Shown here piece by piece: positions 35,213 to 47,723 of a stretch of DNA of 64,000 nucleotides. How positions within the stretch are numbered: the first letter of the stretch is position 1; the number at the start of each line of letters is the position of its first letter. A model generated the notes under the pieces. The model did no database searches. It saw nothing but the letters and a program-made list of their open reading frames with translations, and had not been told where the DNA came from. Both the position numbers and the translations under genes were made by a program. Source of the stretch: Pseudofabraea citricarpa (taxonomy: Eukaryota; Ascomycota; Leotiomycetes; Helotiales; Dermateaceae); assembly GCA_029641185.1 (NCBI GenBank), contig JAPWGK010000002.1:558001-622000 (forward strand). The letters are read 5' to 3'.

Positions 35213-37903
35213 CTAATCCTTATCAGTTAACCAAGTCCTCTCGCGATGTTCAACGGACGGTAACTCCGAACTATCCGACTTGCGATTGCCGACTTTATTA
35301 ACGATACTATGGACCTGCCGACTCAATCGGCGGATCGGCGTGTTCGGTCGATCACTCGCCTCTATATATCTCCTTCTCGGATCAACCTGGTGACGCGCAG
35401 CAGATGAGGCGTTCAGGTAGATAGGGAAGAGGGTTCCAACACCATAGAGTGCGACGACGACGGCTATACTGCTTTGGATCGAGAGGCCGCTGTTGACCTG
35501 CGCTGCGTACATGACGCCGGGAAAGACTGCACCTCCACTCACGGCTGCCGTTAAACAGGCCGCTCCCATCTTCATGTGCCTTCCCAAACCGCGTAGTCCG
35601 ATGGCGAAGATTAATGGGAATATGGGGCCTTCTAAAAAGAAGATCATCAGAGCTGCTCCTGCTGCTGCGTTTGGCGAGCTGTTGATCCCCATAGTGAGAG
35701 CCGAGAAGAGGATAGCGGCGATGAACAAAATCAATAGCAAGAGCCGCGGCGTCATAAAAAGACATGCTGCCGCTGCCAAGAAACGTCCCGCGGCAAAGGT
35801 GGTGAGACTGAGAGTCACATAATTGTCGGTCGTAATAGTGAGGCGGTGGCCGGTTGTTTGTGCAAGACTTGCCAGCAATGGCGAGAAGAAATACGAGACT
35901 CCTTGTTGCGCGCCAACGTAGAGAAATTGTGCAAAAACAGCAAGCCCAAGCGTCGTGAAGACCACCGATAAGTGTGGCAAGAATTCCCGAGACCGATGAA
36001 TATCGAGTTCTTCATTTTGTCGCTCCAGTTCCTCATCTGTAACTTCTGGCAGCGGCATGTAATAGAAGAATAGAGATAGCATGACGGTAAATAGTGCAAT
36101 AGCCAAGTAAGTCCATTGCACATCAATAAGTGAAGGGCTCTCAACCACGTCACTGAAGAGTATCTTCTCAGCGAGTAGTTGACTGAGAACACTTCCAACT
36201 GCTTGAACACCCTGTGCTGTCAACAAACGAAATTCGGAATAACTCTCTGGACCACATAGAGCCAAGAAAGGATTGGCTGCCGTCTCAGTAACTGATAAGC
36301 CGAAACCAACCACGAAATTCGAGATGATGAACCCGGCGTAGGAAGTTAGGACAGCCGAGGGCCAGAACATCAATGTACCGATACCATAGATAGACAACCC
36401 AGTGATGAAGGCTGCCTTGAATCCACCTCGTCTCAGTACCCATTGCCCAACAGTTAGAGGGCCGCAGAAATATGCACCAAAGTAAGCGACTTCAAGACCA
36501 AGTGACTGAGCTCTGGTATTTTGCGCGAGTTTCGAAATCTCACTGTTGAGCGTGTTGAGTAATCCGTAACTGAACCCCCAAAGGAAGAACAGAGTAGTGA
36601 CGAGTGCACAGTACTTGAACGATTCCATGCCGGTAGCTTTCAACATACTCTTTGGCCTCCTCATGTTGACAAAACCAAAGTAGACGGTGTTCTCTGTGAT
36701 GGCAGTGTGGGCAGTTTGTGTTCTCGCAATATGGTTGTCGCCTGGAGTCGTGAGAAATTCCATCATATCCATCTCTCTTTCCTGATCACCAAGTTGAGCC
36801 GGAGGAAGTGGCCGTACTCCTTCATCGGCAGCGATTGATCCAAGTCGGACGGCGGCATCTCGTTCAATCTCGAAGGGGGCCTGTGAATTAAATGAAGCGG
36901 CCTTCTCCGAACCATCACCATGCGCTAAGATGATCGAGGGCATGATCTTCTTCATAAGTGGTTTGAGCGTTGGGATATTAGCACAAATGATGCCAACATT
37001 AACCTCAACCGCAGACCACATCAATGCAAGACTTGCGTACCAGGCAAAGTCTTGCTCGGTTCCGATCCGGGAATCAGGCAGGTTCCCAATCGCGACATCC
37101 TGGACCGATTGCTGAAGATAGTAAATGCGGACCACGTCAACAATGACAACAAAAATACCAAGAGCGAAAGTGAAGATCAAGATGGTCTTCTGTCTCTGGG
37201 GCAAACGCATCGAGGTCAGAACCGGTAATGGCAACACAAGGATAGCGAGGTCGGTGATGATGTTGACAGGCGCCGACGTTAGATAGAGGGTAACGATGGA
37301 TATGCATTTCGCTCCTTCGACTCTCGGATTGAAAACGGCCCTGAATGGAGTGCACTGAAAGACATTCAAAAATGTCAGGACAATTCCGGCGATGTTGACC
37401 ACGGCGAGGGTGGTATATGAGGCGATCCGGAGCAACTTGTTGGTATTCTGCGACAGACGAAGGTAAAAAACCAAGATGGAAGTCTTTGTCGCCATCAGAG
37501 CAACATTCTGGAGCTATTAGTAGATGCAGGCAGGCGTCGGGAGGATACATACGTATAAAACGCTGAATGCATACTCCGCCCGGCGCAAAGCCGGGAACCA
37601 CGAGGTTGGGATATCGGCATCGTGCCTCCCCAGACCTTTGGAAGTTCCATAGTCAATCGAGAAGGAGAGTCCAAAGGCGACAAACTGTTAAATCGTCAGA
37701 ATCTCGTTGTACATCTCCCCGGGGTCAGCTCCTACCCAAGCCAGGATCATGAAATAGTCATCGAGAGTACTCTTCCGCACGATGACGAAGCGCGAAATCA
37801 GCCTCGCGAGGGTGAAGACGGAGGCGATCACCAGTGTAACGGTCGTCACCACGAGGACGAGGGTGGAGCGGGAAGGGTAGTCTTGCGACATGTGTGTTGA
37901 CAT
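35213..37903 (-). CDS. Fusion: fungal rhodopsin-like 7-TM domain plus L-fucose permease-type MFS transporter
   Basis: Exons 37903-37736, 37684-37553 and 37507-35213 give 864 residues. Residues 1-~285 form seven membrane helices of the fungal rhodopsin/PTH11-type integral membrane family: LDDYFMILAW, the ALMATKTSILVFYLRL third helix, ILVLPLPVL, and the closing WSAVEVNVGIICANIPTLKPL (264-284). A ~105-residue charged linker follows. From about residue 395 (ESFKYCALVTTLFFLWGFSY) runs a 12-helix MFS domain of the FHS/FucP type (NPFLALCGPES, FFLEGPIFPLIFAIGLRGLG). The junction is inside one long exon, so the fusion is not a splicing guess. The tail is basic and hydrophilic. It may sense and transport a sugar, by inference. 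In-frame TTG at 37936 is not a credible start; a second ATG is at 37891. Confidence 0.85.
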
Positions 37904-40420
37904 GAAGTCGTACAAGATTGGGGAAGTCGGTATCAAGTCATTGCTGAGCGGACGACGTGTGTGTTCCCTGTCCTCCTCTATGTAGAGCCACTAAGTTTGG
38001 TGACATCCGGCGTGCAGCATGTGATGAAACTTCCATCAGTAGGGTCCCAAGCGGTGTTCAGTAGGGCAAAGGATGTGATGTCGAGAGATGTTGTTAGTGT
38101 TTTTGGCGGGAGCGGGTGGACAAGAGGGAGAAGAGAGGAGAGGGAGAAGAAGAAGGAAAACGGGGTTGTCGACCCCCCTGCTTCAATGATGGAATTTTAG
38201 ACGATCATCTACCCCAACATTCGGTGTTCGATCCAGCTCGTGCGTGGCGTGCATTGGGTGTGTGTCGCTGTGCCACTCAGGTCTTGCGTTGCCTCTTTTC
38301 CCACTCTTCTGGTTTTTCCCTCCTTGTGGCAGGGGATGTCGGGTCAGCACTTTTACTTTTACTTGCCCACGGACGAACAACAAATACAGAAGCAGCGACA
38401 AGACCAATCCCGTGCAAGTTAGATCGCCTCCCCGTGACCAGCCTCCCATGTCCAATGACGTTGGGACCTCCCGCGGTTCTCACCACGACTCGTGCACGGG
38501 GACCAATCACGACCGCTCTTCGCTTACGACTGGGCCATCATTAGGTTCGTGCTCGGTGGCAGGGCGGCATGGCAAAGTGTCAGTATGCGCTCGAGTGCTG
38601 CAGAGAAAGAAAAAAGTCTCAAGAACACATCGGATCAGATCAGGACATGAGACCCAGCACGGTGGAAGTTTCACTCAGCCAGCGAAACAGACGGCAAGAG
38701 AAGTAGTCTGCATGTCTCGAGTCTCGAAGCGAGCTGCTGAAAGGAGAGAAAGAAGAAGCAGAAGCAGCCGAACACTACACCAAACCAAACTCTCTCTGCT
38801 TTCTCAACACGCAGGTCCCTTTTCCTCTGTTCTCTCTTCCAGAAGGACCCTTCATCCAGACTGACTGTGCTTTACCTCTCTTTTAAGTTCTCGCACTCAA
38901 TTCTACATCCCCGCCGATCCCAGATGCCGCACGACGAACCTGCTCATCGGGACACTCTTGACAGCATTATTCAAACCCATTATTCACACCTCACTCACTG
39001 TGGCTTCAACAGAGTTCAGACTTGACACTACTCCGTCCACTACCGAACCGTCGCCCACTTACCCTCACCCCAACCAGTTATACCCCGCAAATACGAAGCG
39101 CCCCAGCCTGTAGCGGTACGGCACAGCACAGCACAGCGTCCTCATTCGGTTCGTGGGCGGAGAAGCCCCAGAGAGATCACATGACTACCGTCTGGTCTGC
39201 TGACCACTTCCACTTGAGATTCAAGACTTCATTCCAAAAGGAGGCAACGGAGTAACCTCCAGGCGAACGCTAAGAAGGCCCCGCTGGTACGGTACAGTAC
39301 GGTGAGAGTTTGAATTCTTATCCTTAATCTTCTCGTGAGGCTGGACCTCTCGACCACCACACGAGACGCGGCACATATTACAGTACTCGACATAACATTA
39401 CCGTACCGTACGGCAGGTAACGCTATGCAGCCTCATCTTAAATAGACTTTTTGACGTGAAGTTGCATGAACTGCCGCATCTCGCACGAACTCGTACACCG
39501 CAACACGGTAAGACATGACACGACGCGCTGTGTTTACCGTCCCGTGAGTGAGCCCCCTTTTTATTTCAGCCTTCTGTTTTTTTGTCTTCTTTTTTTTTTT
39601 TGTCTTTAGGATTGCGTAGCATGGCGGCGAGCTAGATGGACTTTCGAGAAGTAAACCCGAATCTGGCCGTGTAAAGTTATTAGGTAGGTACTTTAGTAAG
39701 TAGGCAGCGTGAACAAACAAGCCTTGCTCGTTCATACCAGCTCAAACTCGTGACCAGACTCGTCTCTATACTTGACTTGGCTTATAGACAACTGCATGCC
39801 TCCGCTACCTAGTAAGCCGTTCTATATTACAAAACGCTTCACAGGACCCGACCACGTCAAAACCAACCGAACTCAACACAACATAAACACAACACAGTAC
39901 AAATCAAGAACCCCAACCATCACAAGACTCGACATTTCTCATCACGAAAGTTCTATTTTCATTTTGGTCCTTGATTTCTTCCCTTCTGGGAAAACGAGAA
40001 AAAGCATCACTTCAAAATCACACACACACAAACCCTCTTCCCCACCTTTCTCTCCCTCCTCGCGTGGAAGCAACGGTAGGTAACCCACTCCGCTCTCGCG
40101 AACTCACGGCACAACATAGCATACATCAACACAGCACGTTGTTTCTGCAGAGTCCAAACCCTCTCACAACCCAAACCCCAAACCCAAACCCAAACCCAAA
40201 CCAAAACCCCGAGCTAAACCCTTATATTCATTCTGTAGAGCCAACCCGCTCCCGTACCGGAATGATACCGTATCTCAATCCGGCACCCAATCTCAAACGC
40301 TGCATACGATACATGCTGCACAAAGCAACCGATATATAACCTAACCCTCGCCCACACACATACTATACTTCCAACCCGCTCGCTCGCTGTGGTCATTTCA
40401 TTGCCTTAGAGTAGTTATTT

Positions 40421-40445
40421 AGTCGAGTCGAGTCGAGTCGAGTCG
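40421..40445. repeat. (AGTCG)5 microsatellite
   Basis: Five tandem AGTCG units, perfect. Confidence 0.9.
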
Positions 40446-41036
40446 AAACGAGATGGGGTAGAAAGTCAAAAAGAATACGAAAAAGAGTTTAAGCCTTCTT
40501 CTACACATCATCCCACACACCTCACCTCACCTGACATAACCCGACCTCAGTTTAAACTTCCAGCTTACTTTTCGTTCTGGTCATTGTATTACCTTGAACA
40601 GGTTTGGTTTGCTCTACTGTACTGTACCGGTAGGTGGTCTGAAGAGAATCTTTTCTACAGTACCTACCTACATAGTCTCAGACTCACACGTAACCAAACT
40701 TTTCTACACCTCACCTTGCCACACCGCACCTCGATCAGAGAGTTCCAGCTCACGTTTAGGCTCTATTCATAGTTCTGGTTCTGGTTCTGGTCATGGTTAT
40801 TACCTTAGACAAGTATAAGCCAAGACCAAGCTTTCTTCCCATCTACTCTACTCCCCTCTACTCCTAGCCTCAGAACCTCCCTCTTTTCAAAAGCTAGACT
40901 GCCTTTACTTCCCTTTACTTCCCTTTCCTTTTACTTTACTTTGTTTTACTCATCCCCTGACCTTCACGATACAATACGATACGATAAGTACCAACAGGCA
41001 AGCAAGCAGAAGCAGATAAGACATCCTAAATTAGAT

Positions 41037-41065
41037 CCCCCCCCCCCCCCCCTCTCTCTCTCTCT
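41037..41065. repeat. Poly-C tract with CT repeat
   Basis: Sixteen consecutive C followed by alternating TC. The exact length may be uncertain from sequencing. Confidence 0.85.
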
Positions 41066-42044
41066 ATCTATCCATCTTGCTGGAGACTAGGTCTCAAACC
41101 GACACAGAAACCCAAACCCCTTTCAGAGAAAAAAGAAAAGAAAAGAAAAAAAAAAGAAAAAGCCAAACTCAAAAAAAAAGAAACGAAAAGCTTCGATTCA
41201 CGAACTCGACCGGGTTATAGAGATATACACACACATATATCTATGCATGCGCACACGGACATACAACTCAACACAAGACTCAAGACTCAGACACGATCAG
41301 GATAGACCAGGTGCGGAGTGTGCAAACCAGCAAGTAGAACGAAACAAGTAAAAACAAGGAAAGGTTATTTCACCATCTCACGATCCGAAGACAGAGAGAA
41401 AAAAGTTGTATATACATAGTAAAAGATATATAAGAGGATATACAAGATAGATAAAAATATGGACAGCTTTCCTCCCTCCCTCGCTCCTTCCCTACCCCAA
41501 TCCAAGCCGATCCAATCCAATCCAATTCAAAAATCCGCCGCCGCTGCCGCCGCCGCCTCCATTCATTCGTTTATTCAAAACCCAACATGCCATGCTATTC
41601 CATTCCATTTTTCGCTCGCTCGCTCGCTCGCTCCCTCATCCCGTGCCTCACTCGCCAGAGAAGAAGTAGAAGAAAAAAAGTATAGACAGAAAAAAAAAAG
41701 AGAAAGAACTCCAACTTCCTTCCTGTTTGCCTTGCCCCCGTTTGCCGTTCGCTATGCACCGCATCATCCCTCATCCATCGGTCGTCGCTGCGTCGGTTGT
41801 CCCTGATCCGTCATCCGCTCCACCGTAGCGCTACGCACCTGCTTCCCTCGCAGGTTTTCTCATCGCGTCGTGTCGTGTCGTGTCGTCTCGAATTCATAAA
41901 GCTTAAGAGAGCCCCGAAGCCAAAAGCCAAAAGCCAAAAAGGCAAAAGGGAACAGTAAAGGTGTGAAACCTTGAACACAGCTACGTGTCCCTTGTCTACA
42001 TCAATGTCCACATGCATATCCACATTCAAAGTCCACATCCTGTT

Positions 42045-44676
42045 TCACGCACTGCCGCCGCTGAGGAAGAAGTCCAACTCACTCGGCCCCCCGCGGCTGT
42101 GTTCGTTCTCAGCCAGCTGCTCCAGGAGGCTGAGGAAGGGATCTTTTTCCTCGCCCGTGCTTCCGTGGTTGCTGCCCTGTCCTGGGGTGAGCACCGGCTC
42201 CGCGTTCGGGTCGCCGAAGCCAAACCCGTTGCCAGCGTGCATGTGCGGCATGCCAAACATGGGGTCGAAGGACTCGGCCTGGTTGGCGAGGTTGACGTTG
42301 ACGTTGACGCCCGAGAAGGTATATGGCGGCGAGAAGGGCGTCGTTGACAACGTGGGCATGTTATTGTTGTTCGTGGCCGTAAAGCCGTTTTCCGATAGCA
42401 TGGCCTGCTGCTGCTGCTGTTGGTGCATCGACATCTGGTTATTGGCATCGGTAAATTGCATTTCACTTTGGATACTTTCATTGGGTGAGATGAGCTGCGA
42501 ACCTTTCCGTCCATTCATTTGCGACCCGGCCGACTTTTTTCGCGACGACGTCGAGGCTTTCCGTTTTGCGGCTTCGCCATTGACCCTGGGAGCGTAGAGG
42601 TCGTGTCCGGTGTATGTCTCCTCGGCCGAGTTCACCAAGATATCCGCGAAAGAGATGTGCGCACCGTCGAAGAACTGCCCAAGCGTATTGTAACGGTCAA
42701 AGAAATCCTCGAGGTGAAACACGGGTGAATATCGCATCGGGTTGCTAGCCAACGACTTGACCAGCTCGGAATGGCAACCGTAGATTGTTTGCAACGTCTC
42801 TCGTTGATGCTGAACGGACGACCAAGCGTAACGAAGTTCGGATAGCTGTTGCATCTCCCTCGAGAGGAAATCTGCACTAGCCGAGAAAACTTCACCGGGT
42901 GCTCCCTTATAATGCGTTCCGTGGACGTGGACTGTACCAGCCGTGCAGATGCAGTATCCCACAAATGCAGGCCACTCAATCGCGGCTGATTGTTTTCCTA
43001 ATTCAACCAGCTCGGCTATCGCATTTGCATGCAAGAAACACATGTTGGTCGCTTCAATCTGCCACGACTGATGCTGACCAGTTCCGGCTAATTCTGCCAG
43101 GTCGATGGGGAGAAATGGCCGGTATATCAGGCAGTGTATGAGATGGTAGATCAACTTGCTCAATACGAGAGTTGTACTGTCTGGTTGGCCGAAGAGTGTA
43201 TCGACCGAAGAAAAGACATCCTGTGTCCCAGATGCCCAAACATCCAAGTCCTGTCGGATCTTGGATAAATTCGATAGTGAGTGCCAAGGGAAGTGCGAGT
43301 CCCCCTTCACACCTCCTGCAGCTAGGTAGCGGTTGGTAATTCCCAGAATCCGCACGATGTCGATAAGCATGCCGCTACTGCCTTGGCTCTTCTTTCCGCT
43401 GCCGGAATGATATTGCAGATTCGATCCATTTTGGAAGAACTCTCCTTCGATGGGCAGAGCCGAGGAGGTGGGTGACCACGAAGGTAATCGTAAGACAATT
43501 GATTTATCTGCAATTAAAGACGGCCTCTTCGAACCGCATGCCATGAACCGATCCATCAGATAACATGTCCAGAATAGCCTCCGTCTCATTTCTCTTTCGA
43601 CGCCGGTCACTCGAGCTTTCGGTTCGATCTCGCGATGCAATTCCAGTGCCATGGCCATGGCAATCCCGCTTGCTGCACGATGTTAGTCTTATCAGGCAGA
43701 TCATATAGGAGCCGACCTACACAAGAGCATGTATGCCTTCTTGCCTTTTCCCGACGCGGTAAATGACATGGCTAAAAGAAGAAGTGCTTGCAAGGCATCC
43801 ACGGAAGGGTCATCGACATCTAATTCGGTCCTCGCCCTCGCTGCATAATCTTCGCTCATCCTGACCGCCGCATGATATCCATTGGGGTGCGAGGTATATC
43901 TGAGGTGATAAGCGCGGGCGCTGACGCAGCAGATGAGTTACTTACCTTGCACTGACAGCATATATGGAATACAAGAGATAGTTCGGAACTTGCTGTACTT
44001 GTATGCGCTGTCGCGTAGAGCTCTCGTCCAGGATCCAGTATGCCTTTCCGTGGCAGCGAGTGAAATAGGTATCGAGGAGGACATCTGGTTGGACAGCCGG
44101 CGGCGACGGTTCACTAGGGATATTAATTGACGGGCAAGCTCCAAGACACAATTCACCAACCTATTTGAGACGGGAGAGTATACTGCTGATTCCTCGAGCT
44201 GGCTGGTGTCGAGCTGTGGGCGTTTGGGTTTGGGTTCGTCACTCGCGTTTTCCTCGACGGGTGGTGCTGCACCCCCGCCGGCCTCCTCGTTGGGAGAGTT
44301 TGACTTCTTCTCGTCCTTGAGCCTCCTCTCCAACCCGTCTACCCTTTTCAAGAGGGCCTCGAGCACATCCGTCTTCGGGCCTCGTTTCTTGGGGACGGCA
44401 TCTAGAGTACATCAGACGTTTTGTGGGTCAATAACGAGCGAATATCGTACCATAGATACACGGACACTGGAAGACCTGACACGCCTCGCACGTCGGTCGC
44501 AGCCGATTGCATTTGATCTGGAAAAACTATCAGAGGGACGGAAGAATTACAGAAGCAGCAGGAGAGGAGGATCGGACCTTGCGCTTGCGACAGGATTTGC
44601 AATTCATTGATTCTCGTGGCTCGTTACTCATTCGTCGTGCTGGAAGTCGGTCAATGCCAACCTGCGGCCGGGACAT
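42045..44676 (-). CDS. Zn2Cys6 fungal-specific transcription factor
   Basis: Six exons (44676-44578, 44517-44451, 44401-44161, 44113-43946, 43899-43721, 43672-42045) encode 793 residues. The zinc cluster [11 protein letters not shown]...[11 protein letters not shown] fits CX2CX6CX6CX2CX6C and is split by introns after RKRK and in the codon after CIY. It is followed by the linker [10 protein letters not shown] and a dimerisation helix ([19 protein letters not shown]). The middle homology region has the expected [16 protein letters not shown] block. The C-terminus is disordered, with a Gln run (HQQQQQQQ) and acidic, aromatic-rich activation-like stretches. It is nuclear and DNA-binding, presumably to CGG half-sites. 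The target pathway is unknown. Introns are 46-60 bp, the first with a weak GTCCGA donor. Confidence 0.88.
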
Positions 44677-44748
44677 GATGGTTGGAACAAAATAATGTGC
44701 GGGCGTGTAAGAATAAGCGTAGTGGGCGTGGTTGGGCGTGACGCAGGA

Positions 44749-44781
<33 letters not shown>

Positions 44782-47723
44782 ACACGAAGACTAGAGTCTG
44801 CAGAAGAGAAGATGGAAGCTTCTTCTGCAGGTGTCACATCATTGGGATGGTAAGTGAAGAAGGTACATAACATGACCGCGAGTGAAGTGGTTGTCGGGAC
44901 TCAGGTCATGTTGGGGGGATGATGGTGGAGGTAGTAGGCAGTAGGCAGTAGGCAGGTAGTAGGTATGTAGTAAGTAGTATGTGGTATGTGGTATGTAGGT
45001 AGTAGTGGTGGTGGTAGTACCAACTGGGTAATGATATCAAGAGCCAGGAGCAGAACAGAGCAGAACAGAAAGATGGATAAGTTGTTAGTGGGGAATAATA
45101 ACGAGTGTGGTGGTGGTGGTGGTCGTAGGAAGAACGTAGGACCAGGACCAGGACCAGGAGCTCATCGTGTCGAATTGCGGAAGGTCATTGACCGGACAAG
45201 GCCTGTTCAAGTCTTGTCACCTGGTGCCCCCGATGCTTATTGCCCCACAAACTCCTTCTCCCCTTATCCCCTTCTCCCCTTCTTCTGCTCCTCCCTCCCC
45301 CCCAGGCTTCTCTCTCGCTTCTCCGATCGTTCGATGGGCGTGTTTAGCTGGCAATAGGCTGCATTATTGCATCTCCATCGCTGGTTGTGCATTTGTAGGG
45401 GGGGGATACCTCGGTCTTCTCGGCTCTAGACGACCTATCACAATGCTGCCCCGCGCCACTCAACAGGGCCTGTGTGACTCTGTGACTCTGTGACTGAGGC
45501 TTGACGGCTTGACGTTGGGCTCTCTTGACACTTGAGGCTTTTCCGGCCGTTGTTGTGTTGTTACTGTGACGTGCTTTTGGTGGTTGGTGGTTGGTGGTTG
45601 TGCTTATGCTTGTGTTGTGTTGTGCTTGTGCCTGTGCCTTGTCCCTGATTTTCTAGGTTGCAATCATTACGGTACGGGTACTAGAGCCATTATGCTTGCT
45701 TGCTTTCTTGCTTTCTTGCTTTCTTGCTAGCATACCCAACCCGGGATCTGAAGAAAAGAAAGAAAAGATTTAAGATTTCTGCAACTCGGATTTCCCTCAA
45801 ACATGCATCGCTCGCATCTTCCAGATTGCGGGGGAGCTGTCCCAATGCACAAGCCGGGCCCGGGCAGCTCTCCACAAAAGCAGGACAGCAGGACAGCAGG
45901 ACAGCTGGCCAGCCAGCCAGACCGACGATGATAAAACTCCTTCCTTCAGGCGCTTGACAGAATGTGATGAGTCTGCTTGCTGCTGCTGCCGCTGCTGCTG
46001 CTGCTGGCGAACTGGCTCTTTCTCGGTCGGCGTCACAAGCAATTACATCCAGTCCCGCTCGCTGCTCAGCAACAAGCAACCAGCAACAAAACAAAAAAAC
46101 TCAACGAGCTAATCTATCTGATAACATCGCATTTCCGCCCCCGCCCGGCCCTGGCCCTGGCCCTCGTCCCGTTGCCAAATGAGCAGTTAGGCAGGTGGCG
46201 CAGATTGGGTTCAGAAGTTGTGTGCGGTGTGCGTGAGTAAGTGATTAGTAGTGGCGGTACTGTAATGTGTCATGCCTCACCTCACTTACTCCACCGCAAG
46301 AGAGAGACACACAAAAAAACAGAGAGAGAGCATCAAACCTGGGGTCGTCGGTTACGGTTCTGGGTGCAGATGAGATGCATCGACGTGTGAGGGCGAACGA
46401 ACAAGCGCCAGAGCATTTATTACTCGACATGCACAATGCACAGCTACGATATCTCAGCCACTCCACTCCCTCCTGGGATATCGATCCTCTCGCTCCGTAC
46501 GGCGTACATACTACATACATACATGAGCAGAGAGGTCACAAGAGAAGGGCTCCTCCTCTGATTAATTGGTGCGCATCGTCCTATAACTCTGTTTGCTCGA
46601 GTGCCGGCCAGAGTACAGCGGGTCCCCTTCTTCCCCCGTTCTTCCCCCCCAGGTGCCAGGTGCCAGGTGGTGAGCAAGTCTGGTTAGATCTGCGTGCGAG
46701 ATGGCGCAAGAGTCCCTGGCTCCCTGACTCCATAACTCCCTGGCCCGGCATCCCAATCAGCTTTCTCGTCGCATCACTACTGTATCCTCATCACCATCCC
46801 CAAAACAAGTCCATGTCCGATGAGATGAGGTACGGTACCACCGCAGCAGCAACAGAAAAACCACATCCACAAGAAGAGCAACAACAAGAGAAATACTCTG
46901 TGCTGTGCGACCATCTCATCATCGATCCCTTCCGTCATCTCAAAAGTGCCATGCCATCCCCATGCCATCCCCATGCTCATGCCCATGATGGAACCCCCTT
47001 AACTACTGTATAATCTACTCTCCCGTAGATACATACATGCGTACGGTACGGTACCGCATCTAAGATCAGGCCCGGATCAGTTGATCTACAGTACTTTGTA
47101 AGTACAGTACAGTAAGATCCTGACTCACTCTCTCACTCTCTCATACCCTCTTCTCTAAGTACCTACTTTATTTATGCTTTTGTCCTCGCTCGCTCTCCTC
47201 CGGGCCGGTTAGTCGAACCCCCTTCCCCCTTCCCCTTCCCCTTCCCCCCGCCCTCGCATCTATTCCCTTTTCTTCCCCCCTCCACCTCCACCTCCACCTC
47301 CTCCACCCCTCCCCCTCCCCCATTTTGCGAGTACCGTATCGTGTGAGCTGGGGATACGCAGGGACCGCTGTCTATCTATATCTCTTGGCTCCGGTGGGTG
47401 AGCGGTTCAGGCACATTCGCTCGTGAGAAAGGGGACCGATCTGCCAAGCCGTGGTCCATCTCTGCACTGCACTCGCTCTCTACTGGCCCGTACGAGCAAG
47501 TATCTTCGGCCAGGCGGATCGACGTGACACGAGCGAAGAGGAAAAGTAGGAGATCCATCAGCCTTGTCAAAATAATAAATCGAGTCATACAATTCTGTTA
47601 CTATATCCTCTAGTAGCCAAAAAAGTCTACAGGATAGGATCCCAAAGAGAACGCCAGTATTTCATGGACCCGACGCCACACCTCATGCTCTGTTCTGCTC
47701 TGTTCTGTTCTGCTCTGCTCTGC
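44677..47723. other. 3-kb intergenic region upstream of the Zn2Cys6 regulator
   Basis: A long promoter/leader for the regulator. It holds a CAG-type run (44752-44780), GTAGGCA/GTAGTA microrepeats (44935-45010), GGT repeats (45108-45123), GGTTGGT repeats (45578-45600), a GCT-type run (45976-46008), CCTTCC/CCACCT runs (47218-47315) and repeated GTACGGTAC motifs (45668, 46830, 47041). A 248-codon frame at 46267-47013 starts with GTG, is low-complexity and is not supported as a gene. Confidence 0.45.

Larger units (their letters stand above)
37904..42044. other. 4.1-kb simple-sequence-rich intergenic region
   Basis: Upstream flank of the fusion gene and downstream flank of the Zn2Cys6 regulator. 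No credible gene. Notable content: GGTACGGTACAGTACGG (39286-39302) and TACCGTACCGTACGG (39399-39413); CCCAAA repeats (40165-40210); five AGTCG units (40421-40445); a 16-base C-tract followed by CT repeats (41037-41065); A-rich stretches with periodic G (41130-41185); GCCGCC repeats (41535-41560) and CGCT repeats (41612-41632). Transcribed leader or noncoding RNA cannot be excluded. Confidence 0.5.

Noticed and set aside
40165..40210. CCCAAA repeats considered as telomere-like sequence
   Set aside because: Fungal telomeres are CCCTAA/TTAGGG; this unit differs, is short and internal.
46267..47013. 248-codon open frame on the plus strand
   Set aside because: Starts with GTG, is low-complexity, has no domain, and lies in simple-repeat DNA upstream of the regulator.
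47205..47235. Minus-strand GGTTCGACT considered as a tRNA B-box
   Set aside because: The flanks do not pair as a T-stem and no cloverleaf fits.
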